Source: JAXMHQ01 sp046346665
Lineage (GTDB): Bacteria > Verrucomicrobiota > Verrucomicrobiia > Limisphaerales > JAXMHQ01
Reading direction: 5' to 3'
DNA length: 49,203 nt
Assembly (NCBI GenBank): GCA_046346665.1
Contig: JAXMHQ010000036.1
Span: forward strand, 1 to 49,203
The position numbers were made by a program, and so were the translations under genes. The notes beneath the pieces were generated by a model. The model was not told the origin of the DNA. It did not search any database and worked only from the letters and a program-made list of their open reading frames with translations. How positions within the stretch are numbered: the first letter of the stretch is position 1; each line of letters starts with the position of its first letter. Of the stretch, positions 17,733-25,333 are shown piece after piece.

Positions 17733-17760
17733 ATCATAGTTTCCTCCATCGACCCGTCAA
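17733..17760 (-). promoter_or_regulatory. Sigma70-type promoter for the symporter-GH94-GH31 operon
   Basis: On the minus strand, TTGACG (17760-17755), a 16-base spacer, then TATGAT (17738-17733). Both hexamers are one base from consensus. It gives a leader of about 97 nt before ATG 17629. Confidence 0.6.
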
Positions 17761-17855
17761 GGCGGAAGCAGGTTCGCGCGTGTCGCTCAAACTGATGACA
17801 AATCCCCGCCGCCCGCGGGCTTGCCTCGCCCCCGGAAACCCGATTGTCTGGAACC

Positions 17856-19586
17856 ATGCAGACCTCCATGCCCACCGGCGGCCCGGGATCCCGCGGCCGG
17901 ATTTCACCCCGATTCCTCCTGCTCTTTACCGCCCTCTCAGCCGCCCTGCTCCCGGCCGCTTTTGCACAGGACTCCAATAACGTTCCCGCCGTTCCGATCC
18001 GGTTGAACACCGTCGGGTTCCTTCCGCATGCGCCCAAACTGGCCTCCATCGCCCAGCCCTGCACCAATTTCACCGTGGTTCGCGTCGCGGATGGCACCCG
18101 CGCCTTCGCCGGCACCGTGTCCGGCCCCGCCGTCAACAGCGACACGCGCGAGTCTCTCTACCTCGCCGATTTCTCCGCGCTCACCAACGCCGGCCAGTAC
18201 CGGCTCGAGATCCCCGGCGTCGGCTCGTCCGCGACGTTCGCCGTCGGCCCCGATGTCTACGCCGCCCCGTTCCAGGCCGCGATGCTGGGCATGTATCTCT
18301 GGCGCTGCGGCGAACCGGTGCGCGCCGAATATCACGGACAGATCTTCGCGCACGCCGCCTGCCATACCAACGACGCCTGGCTCGACGCGGTCGGCGGCGG
18401 CCATACCAACCTCGACGGCACCGGCGGCTGGCACGACGCCGGGGATTACAACAAGTACGTCGTCAACGCCGGCGTGACCCTCGGCGCCATGGTCAAGGCC
18501 TGGGAGGATTTCCAGCCGCAAATCAAAAAACTCCACGTGCCCGTTCCGGAATCCGGCGGACCGCTCCCCGATTTTCTGGCCGAGGTGAAGTACGAAACCG
18601 ATTGGCTGCTGAAAATGCAGGCGCCGGACGGATCGGTTTACCACAAGATCACCACGAAACGGTTCGGCCCGTTCATTCTGCCGGAGCTGGAAGCCGAGCC
18701 GCGCTACTTCACGCCCTGGGGCACCGAGGCGACGGCGGATTTTGTCGCCATGCTCGCGCAGGCGTCCCGCGCGTTCCGGCCTTATGACGCCGCGTATGCC
18801 GATCGCTGCCTCCACGCCGCTTCCAACAGCTACGCGTTTCTCCAGGCCCATCCGAACTATCACCGGGCCGACATGACCGGCTTCCGCACGGGCAGCTACG
18901 AAGGCCCGTCCACCAATGCCACTCCACACAACCGCCTCTGGGCCGTCGCCGAATTGTGGCAGTCCACCGGTTCGCCCGAATACCTCGCCGACCTCGAAAA
19001 GCAAATCCGCGGAGTCGACGCGAAAGTGGACATCGATTTCGACTGGGCTGAGGCGAAAAACCTCGGGCTGCTCACCTACTTGTTCTCCGAGCGACCCGGC
19101 CGCGACCCGGCGCTCGTGGCGCAGGTGCGGAAAAACGTCATTGCCGCCGCGGATCACATGGTCGCCGAACGCGATCGCCACGGCTACGGCCGGCCGCTGG
19201 GCACAGTTTATTTCTGGGGCTGCAACGGCGGCGTCGCCCGGCAATCCCTCCTCCTGATGGCTGCCGACCGGCTGACCTCAAAAGGCGCTTCGGGGCTTTC
19301 GCCGTACCGGACCGCCTGCCTCGATGCCCTTGCGCATTTGCTGGGACGGAATTATTTCGGCCGATCCTACATCACGGGCGTTGGAAACTTTCCTCCCATG
19401 CACCCGCACGACCGCCGGTCGGGCGGCGACGCCGTTGAGGAACCCTGGCCGGGTTACTTGGTCGGGGGACCCAACCCGGGCGCGACGGACTGGCAGGACA
19501 ACCAGGGCAACGCGCGCGTGAACGAGATCGCGATCAACTGGAACGGCGCGCTGATCTACCTGCTCGCCGCCAACCTGGCGGAATAA
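17856..19586 (+). CDS. Secreted GH9 endoglucanase with N-terminal Ig-like domain
   Basis: A 576-aa enzyme that cuts internal beta-1,4-glucan bonds (cellulose or glucan backbone). Residues about 1-38 are a signal peptide (SPRFLLLFTALSAALLPAAFAQ). A CelD_N-type Ig-like domain follows (about 45-130, PIRLNTVGFLPHAPKLA to TFAVG). The GH9 (alpha/alpha)6 domain carries all three signatures: base aspartates in GGWHDAGDYNKYV (Asp194, Asp197), the active-site histidine segment MHPHDRR (516-518), and acid Glu557 in NEIAINWN. ATG 17856 was chosen; a TTG at 17844 is upstream. No CBM is attached. It is divergent from the symporter-GH94-GH31 operon and shares its regulatory region. Its codons end in C far more than those of the oxidase genes. 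Confidence 0.95.
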   Translation: MQTSMPTGGPGSRGRISPRFLLLFTALSAALLPAAFAQDSNNVPAVPIRLNTVGFLPHAPKLASIAQPCTNFTVVRVADGTRAFAGTVSGPAVNSDTRESLYLADFSALTNAGQYRLEIPGVGSSATFAVGPDVYAAPFQAAMLGMYLWRCGEPVRAEYHGQIFAHAACHTNDAWLDAVGGGHTNLDGTGGWHDAGDYNKYVVNAGVTLGAMVKAWEDFQPQIKKLHVPVPESGGPLPDFLAEVKYETDWLLKMQAPDGSVYHKITTKRFGPFILPELEAEPRYFTPWGTEATADFVAMLAQASRAFRPYDAAYADRCLHAASNSYAFLQAHPNYHRADMTGFRTGSYEGPSTNATPHNRLWAVAELWQSTGSPEYLADLEKQIRGVDAKVDIDFDWAEAKNLGLLTYLFSERPGRDPALVAQVRKNVIAAADHMVAERDRHGYGRPLGTVYFWGCNGGVARQSLLLMAADRLTSKGASGLSPYRTACLDALAHLLGRNYFGRSYITGVGNFPPMHPHDRRSGGDAVEEPWPGYLVGGPNPGATDWQDNQGNARVNEIAINWNGALIYLLAANLAE

Positions 19587-19592
19587 TCTCTC

Positions 19593-19669
19593 GGGAGGGA
19601 CGCCGTCCCCGGCGTCCCAAACCAAAACCAATGCCTGCAGATGGGGCCGGCGGGGACGCCGGCCCTCCC
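19593..19669. terminator. Palindromic repeat between convergent genes, possible bidirectional terminator
   Basis: GGGAGGGACGCCG (19593-19605) pairs with CGCCGGCCCTCCC (19657-19669), with nested GGGACGCCGTCCCCGGCGTCCC-type stems on each side. It sits exactly between the stops of GH9 and the second symporter. There is no T-tract, so it is a palindromic-repeat type. A relative is at 9976-10001. Confidence 0.55.
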
Positions 19670-19677
19670 TCTGCGAC

Positions 19678-21225
19678 TTACCGGCCGGCTTCGGCCGTTT
19701 CCCGCGCGGGTTCGGGCGTTGCGCTGGGCTGATCCCCGAAGGCCGTGTCCAGGATCTCCTGGCGCGGCGGGCGCGTGAAGAGGCTCACCAGCGGCAGCAC
19801 GAGCACCGGCACGATCATCGCGATCGCCCCGGCGACCGGGATGTGCGGCTTGCCCCAGGCCACGAACAGCCCGGCGGCGATCCCGATGCCTGACAGCATT
19901 GCGGCATACGCTCCGGCGCGCGTTGCGCGTTTCCAGAACAGCCCGTAGACGTACGGCGCCAGGAACGCGCCGCTCAGGGCGCCCCAGGCGATCACCATCA
20001 GGTTCACGATCACATCCACCTTGCTCACCGCGATGGCGAGCGACAGCGCCACGAAGACCGCGCACAACACCCGCATCAGCGCCATCGTGTGTTTCGGCTT
20101 GCGTTCACCCGTGCCCCCGAAAAGATCGATCGCAATCGCCGAACTGCTCACCAGCACCAGCGAGGACAGGCTGGACATCGACGCGGAAAACACCATCAGC
20201 AGGATCACCCACACCAGCCACTGGGGCACGTAGGTGGTGATGAACAGCGGCATCAACAGGTCCAGGTTCGGCTTCTTGGTCGCCGCATCCACGATGGGTG
20301 CCAGGTCGGTTTTCGGATCGGTGAAAAACAGGTGCGTCAGCGCGCCGCTGTAATAGGCTCCGAACGACATGAACAGCGCGAAGACGGTGGCGATGACCAT
20401 GGCGCGCCGGACGTCGGCCCGGCTGCGGATGGAATAGAATTTCTGCACCATCTGGGGCAGGGCCCACGGGCCGAAGCTGGTGATCAGCACCAGTGAAAAC
20501 AGCGTGACCCACCCGGGGAAGGCGGGCCCGGTCGGCGGCGGCGGCGCGCTCAACCCCGGCGCGTAGGCGGGATTCAGCAACGCGGAAAAGCTCCCGAACA
20601 ACCCGCCCTTCATCCCCGCCAGCAGCAGGACCATGGTCACCACGCCCGCAAATTCCACGATGCCCCGGATGAAATCGCTCACCGCAACCGCGAAATAGCC
20701 GCCCATCACCAGGTAAATGCCCGTGACCGCCGCCAGGAAAATCAGCGCCTCGTTGTATTGGAGCCCAAGCGTTTTCTGAAACAGGTAGCTCAGCCCCATG
20801 TAGACCGAGGCGGAGTAGGGGACGAGGAAGACGAACACCACAACCGCCGAAAGCCATTGCAACGGCCGGCTGTCGTAGCGCGCCCGCAGGAATTCCGGCA
20901 TCGTCATCGCGTTCAGCCGCGACGTCATGTCCCGCGTCCGTCCCGCCAGGACTTTCCAGGCCAGCAGCGTCCCGATGAACGTGTTGCCCAGGACAATCCA
21001 CATCGTGTGAATCCCAAACCCCCAGCCCAGCCGCCCCGCGTAGCCGATGAACAGCACCGCCGAAAAATACGTGGTACCATAGGCAAACGCGCTCATCCAC
21101 GGCCCCAGGCTGCGCCCGCCCAGGAAGAAATCCCCAACCGTCCGCGTGCGCCGCATGCACCAGTAGCCGATCGCGATCATCACCAGGACATAAAGAACAA
21201 CGACGCCAACGAGAGGATTCATCAT
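19678..21225 (-). CDS. Na+/solute symporter (SSS family), substrate unknown
   Basis: A 515-aa membrane protein with about 13 hydrophobic segments. It has the SSS N-terminus (GDFFLGGRSLGPWMSAFAYG), the GPWALPQMVQKFYSIRS segment, and SMSSLSSLVLVSSSAIAIDLF, the TM8 region rich in Na+-ligand Ser residues. Length and layout match PutP/PanF-like symporters rather than the longer symporter at 15782. ATG 21225 (with a second ATG at 21222) starts just before TM1; the upstream extension is non-conserved. It converges on GH9. Solute not predictable. Confidence 0.9.
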   Translation of the reverse strand: MMNPLVGVVVLYVLVMIAIGYWCMRRTRTVGDFFLGGRSLGPWMSAFAYGTTYFSAVLFIGYAGRLGWGFGIHTMWIVLGNTFIGTLLAWKVLAGRTRDMTSRLNAMTMPEFLRARYDSRPLQWLSAVVVFVFLVPYSASVYMGLSYLFQKTLGLQYNEALIFLAAVTGIYLVMGGYFAVAVSDFIRGIVEFAGVVTMVLLLAGMKGGLFGSFSALLNPAYAPGLSAPPPPTGPAFPGWVTLFSLVLITSFGPWALPQMVQKFYSIRSRADVRRAMVIATVFALFMSFGAYYSGALTHLFFTDPKTDLAPIVDAATKKPNLDLLMPLFITTYVPQWLVWVILLMVFSASMSSLSSLVLVSSSAIAIDLFGGTGERKPKHTMALMRVLCAVFVALSLAIAVSKVDVIVNLMVIAWGALSGAFLAPYVYGLFWKRATRAGAYAAMLSGIGIAAGLFVAWGKPHIPVAGAIAMIVPVLVLPLVSLFTRPPRQEILDTAFGDQPSATPEPARETAEAGR

Positions 21226-21304
21226 AAGGTCAGGCAGGCCGGGGTTTTCAGCCGCAGTAGAGAGGATAATAAGATTGTTTTCTGGTTCAAGAAGAAATGA
21301 TGTG

Positions 21305-21344
21305 TGCAACCTTTGTGTTGCACCTGCAACAAAAAGGTTGTCAT
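21305..21344. repeat. 40-bp hairpin repeat, copy 1
   Basis: Two nested perfect stems: CAACCTT/AAGGTTG outside and GTTGCA/TGCAAC inside. It differs from the copy at 21496 by one base. Confidence 0.85.
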
Positions 21345-21495
21345 GCCCCGGAGCCGAAAATCCCAACTACGGATGAACGCGGATGAACGCGAATAAACGC
21401 GGATCGAAACAGCCGCTTGCCTGTTCGCTGCGCCTGGCACCAAAGAGTGAGATCTGCGGGAGTGGCGATGAGGGGGAATGAGGGATGATGACCCA

Positions 21496-21535
21496 TGCAA
21501 CCTTCGTGTTGCACCTGCAACAAAAAGGTTGTCAT
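21496..21535. repeat. 40-bp hairpin repeat, copy 2
   Basis: Same orientation and 39 of 40 bases identical to 21305-21344. The two copies lie 151 bases apart between divergent genes. Confidence 0.85.
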
Positions 21536-21610
21536 CGCGCAGGGCGCGCGCGGCTGGGTTCGCGGCGGGATTGCGGTCGCATTCGGGGGGCAGCCGTGCG
21601 ATAATTGCTC

Positions 21611-22111
21611 ATGAGACCCATGAAAGCTTTTGAACTGGCTTTGCCGACGAGCGCGGGGACGTTCCGCGCGAGTTATTCCGACCGGGGATTGGCGGCGCTC
21701 CGATTTCCGGATCGCGGGACCGCGCCGAATCCGGCTTCTCCGAGAGTTCCGGCCGCGGTCCGATCCTGGCACCGCGACACCGAACGGGCGGTCAAGGCCG
21801 TTCTCTCCGGCCGTGATCCGGACGCTTTGCCGCCGCTGGATCTTTCCCGCGGAACCGACTTCCAACGGCAGGTGTGGCGCCGGTTGAAATCGATCCGGTC
21901 CGGCCAGACGCGGTCGTACGGGGAAATTGCGCGCGAGCTGGGCAAGCCGGGATCTGCGCGGGCGGTGGGCGGCGCCTGCGGGGCGAACCCGATTCCCGTG
22001 CTCATTCCCTGCCACCGCGTCCTGGCGTCGAACGGGAAGCTCGGCGGTTTTTCCGGGGGCCTGGACTGGAAAAAGACGTTGTTGCGACGAGAGGGCGTGA
22101 CGAAGTCTTGA
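21611..22111 (+). CDS. Methylated-DNA--protein-cysteine methyltransferase (Ogt/MGMT)
   Basis: A 166-aa suicide repair protein that takes the alkyl group from O6-alkylguanine onto its own cysteine. The active site PCHRV with Cys134 (NPIPVLIPCHRVLAS) and the helix-turn-helix SYGEIARELGKPGSARAVGGAC are intact; GGFSGGLDWKKTLL closes the domain. ATG 21611 or 21620 are both possible; a TTG at 21605 is less likely. It is Ogt-like (single domain), with no Ada N-terminal domain. It stands alone between a repeat-rich region and the oxidase cluster. Confidence 0.96.
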   Translation: MRPMKAFELALPTSAGTFRASYSDRGLAALRFPDRGTAPNPASPRVPAAVRSWHRDTERAVKAVLSGRDPDALPPLDLSRGTDFQRQVWRRLKSIRSGQTRSYGEIARELGKPGSARAVGGACGANPIPVLIPCHRVLASNGKLGGFSGGLDWKKTLLRREGVTKS

Positions 22112-22240
22112 TCGCCCGATCCTGCCCGAAAACCGAGGCCCGAGGACGAGGATGAGGACGAGGACGAACACGACCCGATCCTCACCAATTAGTCCCATTC
22201 ACGATTCGCATCAGGCGGGGTGAAACATGTTTCCGGGGTC

Positions 22241-22269
22241 TTGCACGGCCAAATGGCGGATGATAATTT
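22241..22269 (+). promoter_or_regulatory. Candidate sigma70 promoter for the oxidase cluster
   Basis: TTGCAC (22241-22246), a 17-base spacer and ATAATT (22264-22269), about 36 bases before the cupredoxin ATG. Upstream (22112-22200) lies only a GACGAGGACGAGG-type low-complexity tract. Confidence 0.45.
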
Positions 22270-22305
22270 GCACCCGATTTTGCGATCCCGAAAACAAAAA
22301 ACTCT

Positions 22306-23016
22306 ATGAAACTGAATTCCGCGTTGGTGTGTGTGGCAGGGCTGGTTTTGGCGTTGCCGGCGGTTGCCGGGGAGATCACGGGGACGGTGACCCTGAGCGG
22401 GACGCCGCCGGCGGAGAAGCCGATTGCGCCGCTGAAGGATGATCCGACCTGCGGGCCGCTGCACAGCGAGATGCCGACGACGCATTTCTTCGTGGTGGGG
22501 CCGAACAAGGAGCTGGCGGACACGATCGTGATGCTGAAGGGGGTGACGGGGAAGTCGACCGGCGCGTCGGCGGCCCCGGTGGTGATTGACCAGAAGGGCT
22601 GCACCTACACGCCGCAGATTGTGGCGGTGCAGACGGGGCAGAAGATCGTGGTGAAGAATTCGGACCCGGTGATGCACAACATTCATCCGACGCCGACAGT
22701 CTCGGGCAACAAGGAGGAGAACCAGGCGCAGATGGCGGGGGCTCCCGACCTGACGTTCACTTTTGCGGCGCCGGAGAATTTTCTGAAATTCAAGTGCGAC
22801 GTGCATCCGTGGATGTTTGCCTGGGTGACGGTGGTGGACAGCCCGTATTTCGCGGTGACCGGCAAGGATGGTTCGTTCAAGATTGCGAACGTGCCGGCCG
22901 GCAAATACACCGTGACCGCGCTGCATCGCAAGGCGGCCCCGACGGGGGTGGACAAGGAAATCGAGGTCAAGGACGGCGAGCCGGCGAAGGTGGACTTTGT
23001 GCTGGAAGCGAAGTAG
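22306..23016 (+). CDS. Exported cupredoxin-like copper protein
   Basis: A 236-aa periplasmic protein probably carrying a type-1 copper and moving electrons or copper toward the oxidase. Residues 1-22 are a signal peptide (ends PAVAG). The cupredoxin fold (about 23-180) has His124 or His127 (MHNIHP) and the C-terminal ligand loop Cys164, His167, Met170 (KCDVHPWM). Residues about 182-236 are a carboxypeptidase-regulatory-like beta domain (GSFKIANVPAGKYTVTALH). It opens the oxidase cluster, but a strong intrinsic terminator follows it. Electron carrier for the oxidase is an inference from position. Confidence 0.88.
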   Translation: MKLNSALVCVAGLVLALPAVAGEITGTVTLSGTPPAEKPIAPLKDDPTCGPLHSEMPTTHFFVVGPNKELADTIVMLKGVTGKSTGASAAPVVIDQKGCTYTPQIVAVQTGQKIVVKNSDPVMHNIHPTPTVSGNKEENQAQMAGAPDLTFTFAAPENFLKFKCDVHPWMFAWVTVVDSPYFAVTGKDGSFKIANVPAGKYTVTALHRKAAPTGVDKEIEVKDGEPAKVDFVLEAK

Positions 23017-23031
23017 TCCGGTTAGATTTTC

Positions 23032-23067
23032 AACCGCTGCGGGCCTGTGTCCGCAGCGGTTTTTGTT
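23032..23067 (+). terminator. Intrinsic terminator after the cupredoxin gene
   Basis: A perfect 11-bp stem AACCGCTGCGG / CCGCAGCGGTT with an 8-base loop is followed by a T-run (TTTTTGTTT). It ends 13 bases before the chosen ctaA ATG and spans the GTG at 23047, which argues against that GTG as the ctaA start. Confidence 0.85.
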
Positions 23068-23079
23068 TCGACGCGCGTG

Positions 23080-24288
23080 ATGGAATCGCGGGATTGTCAA
23101 TCGAGCCCCTGGCTGCACCGGTTCGCGGTTTTGACCGCGCTGGCGACGCTGGGATTGATCGGCATTGGCGGGCTGGTGACGAGCCATGAGGCGGGGATGT
23201 CGGTCCCGGACTGGCCGACGAGTTACGGTTACAACATGTTTGCGCTGCCGTTCCGGTTCTGGAAGGGCGGGGTTTTTTACGAACACACGCACCGGCTGTG
23301 GGCGACGGTGGTGGGGACGATGGTGGTGGTGCTGGTGCGCTGGGCGGGGGGGCGCGGTTCGCGGAAGCCGATGGCGCTGCTGGGTGTCGTGGAGACCCTG
23401 GCTGGGGCGGCGCTGCTGCTGGCGCCGGCGGAGTTGCGGAGCACGGGCCATTTTCTGATGGGCATCGGGGGCGTGGTGGTGCTGGCGGCGCTGGTGCCGT
23501 TCCGCGGCGAGGCGGTGGACCGCGTGACGGTGCGGCTCTGCTGGGTGGCGTTCGGCCTGGTGCAGGTGCAGGGGTTGCTGGGCGGATTGCGGGTGGTGCT
23601 GCTGCGGGACGCGATCGGGATTCTGCACGCGGCGCTGGCGCAGGCCTTTTTCGCGCTGCTTTGCGTGGTGGCGGTGCGGACGGGCGGGCGCTGGCGCGAC
23701 TGGCTGGCGCAGGGAGCGAGGCCGGCGACGCCGGGTGCGCGCGCCGCAGTGGTGGCGGCGACGGTTTTGATTTTCGGACAATTGATTCTTGGGGCGTCGA
23801 TGCGGCATCAGCATGCGGGGCTGGCGGTGCCGGACTTCCCGCTGGCTTACGGCCGTCTCTGGCCGGCGGCGGATGCGGGATCGATCGAGCGTTACAATGC
23901 GCAGCGGGTGGAGGTGATGGCGGCGAACCCGATCACAGCGTTCCAGGTGGAGCTGCACATGGCGCACCGGGTGGGGGCGGTGGTGATCGTGGGGCTGATT
24001 TTCTGGAGTGCGCGGTTGTTGGGGCGCGGGCCGGACATGAGGCTGCGGCGGCTGGGCCGGGCCTGGATGGGGCTGGTGCTGCTGCAGGCGCTGCTGGGGG
24101 CGGCGACGGTGTGGTCGAACAAGGCGGCGGACCTGGCGACGGCGCACGTGCTGACGGGCGCACTTTTGCTGGCCATGGGTTTAATCCTGTGTATAATGGT
24201 TTCTATCAGCCTGAAAACAGAACGGACAGCGCGCGTTTTGGCGGGCGGCGTGCGGGTTCCGCAAGGGGCGACGTCGGCCGCCGCATGA
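23080..24288 (+). CDS. ctaA: Heme A synthase, COX15/CtaA type
   Basis: A 402-aa membrane protein with about 8 TM segments that oxidises heme O to heme A. Seen: TSHEAGMSVPDWPTSYGY (34-51, with His36), YEHTHRLWA (His69, His71), a second half with MRHQHAGLAVPDFPLAYG, and HMAHRVGAVV, i.e. the paired histidines of both half-domains. Both halves carry the 'AG-(M/L)-(S/A)-VPD-(W/F)-P' loop, which shows the internal duplication of the family. ATG 23080 was chosen because the earlier GTG lies in a terminator. Its stop overlaps the ctaB start by 4 bases. Confidence 0.94.
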   Translation: MESRDCQSSPWLHRFAVLTALATLGLIGIGGLVTSHEAGMSVPDWPTSYGYNMFALPFRFWKGGVFYEHTHRLWATVVGTMVVVLVRWAGGRGSRKPMALLGVVETLAGAALLLAPAELRSTGHFLMGIGGVVVLAALVPFRGEAVDRVTVRLCWVAFGLVQVQGLLGGLRVVLLRDAIGILHAALAQAFFALLCVVAVRTGGRWRDWLAQGARPATPGARAAVVAATVLIFGQLILGASMRHQHAGLAVPDFPLAYGRLWPAADAGSIERYNAQRVEVMAANPITAFQVELHMAHRVGAVVIVGLIFWSARLLGRGPDMRLRRLGRAWMGLVLLQALLGAATVWSNKAADLATAHVLTGALLLAMGLILCIMVSISLKTERTARVLAGGVRVPQGATSAAA

Positions 24289-25208
24289 CTGGCATGGACA
24301 CGAAAGCAACCACAACAACAACCCCGATGGACGGGCTCCTGGAATCGGAGCGCGGCTGGGTTTCCGTGATCGCGGACCTGGTGAAGGCGCGGCTGACGCT
24401 GCTGGTGTTGCTGACGACGCTGGTGGGATTTTACCTGGGGACGGCGGGGCGTGTGGACTGGGTTTTACTCACGCATACTATGTTAGGCACGGCGCTGGTG
24501 GCGTCGGGGGCGGCGGCGTTGAACCAGTTGCTGGAGCGGGATTACGATGCGCTGATGCGGCGGACGCGGAACCGGCCTTTGCCGTCGGGCCGGATGCAGC
24601 CGGCGACGGTGATGTTGTTCGGCGGGGTGTGCGCCTGTGCGGGTCTTTTGGAGCTGGCGCTGGCGGTGAACCTGGCGACGAGCGTGGTCGGGGCGGTGTC
24701 GCTGCTGAGTTATCTTTTTATTTACACGCCGCTGAAGCGCGTGACGTGGTTGAACACGGCGGTGGGGGCGGTGCCGGGAGGGTTGCCGCCCTTGATGGGC
24801 TGGACAGCGGCGCGCGGGGAATTGAGCGGGGAAGGGTGGGCGTTGTTTGCGATCCTGGCATTCTGGCAATTGCCGCATTTCCTGGCGATTGCGTGGATGT
24901 ATCGGGACGAGTATGCGAAGGCGGGGTTCAAGATGCTGCCGGTGGTGGATCCGGACGGGCGGCGGACGGGGCGGCAGGCGGTGAGCCACACGCTGGCGCT
25001 GCTGCCGGTGAGTTTGTGTCCGTTCCTGTTCCGGCTGAGCGGCCCGATTTACCTGGCGGGGGCGCTGGCGCTGGGATTGTTGTTCCTGGGCTGCGCGATC
25101 CAGTTCGCGCGGGATCTGAGCCTGCCGCGGGCGCGGCGGCTGTTTTTCATGTCGATCATCTACCTGCCGCTGCTGCTGATCGCGATGGTATTCGACAAAG
25201 TGAAATAG
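24285..25208 (+). CDS. ctaB: Protoheme IX farnesyltransferase
   Basis: A 307-aa UbiA-family membrane enzyme that adds a farnesyl tail to heme B, making heme O for CtaA. The first Asp-rich motif is visible as NQLLERDYDALMRRTRNRPLP (80-100), followed by YTPLKRVTW and the second conserved motif near FLAIAWMYRDEYAKAGFKML. About 8-9 TM segments. ATG 24285 overlaps the ctaA stop (ATGA); a second ATG at 24294 is possible. Translationally coupled to ctaA, and the product order matches the pathway. Confidence 0.96.
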   Translation: MTGMDTKATTTTTPMDGLLESERGWVSVIADLVKARLTLLVLLTTLVGFYLGTAGRVDWVLLTHTMLGTALVASGAAALNQLLERDYDALMRRTRNRPLPSGRMQPATVMLFGGVCACAGLLELALAVNLATSVVGAVSLLSYLFIYTPLKRVTWLNTAVGAVPGGLPPLMGWTAARGELSGEGWALFAILAFWQLPHFLAIAWMYRDEYAKAGFKMLPVVDPDGRRTGRQAVSHTLALLPVSLCPFLFRLSGPIYLAGALALGLLFLGCAIQFARDLSLPRARRLFFMSIIYLPLLLIAMVFDKVK

Positions 25209-25236
25209 CGGGCGTGCGGGATTAGTGGAATCGCCG

Positions 25237-25265
25237 TTGACACCCGGGAACGGCTCCAGTTCACT
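25237..25265 (+). promoter_or_regulatory. Weak candidate promoter before ctaD
   Basis: TTGACA (25237-25242) with a 17-base spacer and a poor -10 (TTCACT, 25260-25265). It lies in the 125-base gap between ctaB and ctaD, the largest internal gap of the cluster apart from the terminator. A near-palindrome TTAACAATAATTGTAA follows at about 25288. Confidence 0.3.
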
Positions 25266-25333
25266 ACAAATCCGTTGCTCCTGCCTTAACAATAATTGTA
25301 AAGACGGACAAACGCAGTTTTGCACGAGAGATC

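Larger units (their letters stand above)
21226..21610. other. Intergenic region with paired hairpins and decamer repeats
   Basis: These 385 bases separate the divergent symporter and alkyltransferase genes. They hold two near-identical 40-bp hairpins (21305 and 21496) and a GATGAACGCG-type decamer tract (about 21374-21401). No gene or convincing promoter is seen. Confidence 0.7.

Noticed and set aside
15884..17980. 698-aa open frame opposite the first symporter
   Set aside because: Extremely rich in His, Arg, Asp and Gln because it reads the complement of TM-coding DNA. The minus-strand symporter explains the sequence.
21305..21535. Two near-identical repeats as a mini CRISPR array
   Set aside because: Only two copies, 151 bases apart, with strong internal palindromes and no cas genes. 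The spacing does not fit a CRISPR spacer.
22140..22175. GACGAGGACGAGG tract read as an acidic or serine-rich short protein
   Set aside because: Low-complexity repeat also present in the 44717 palindrome. Every frame gives monotonous residues with no start context.
22189..24147. 652-aa minus-strand frame opposite the cupredoxin and ctaA
   Set aside because: Arg/His/Pro-rich shadow of two well-recognised plus-strand genes.
23298..24284. N-terminal extension of ctaB overlapping ctaA in another frame, suggesting a fusion or frameshift
   Set aside because: The frame before 24285 is Gly/Ala-rich shadow sequence. ctaB has a proper ATG at the ATGA overlap and a complete UbiA-family protein from there.
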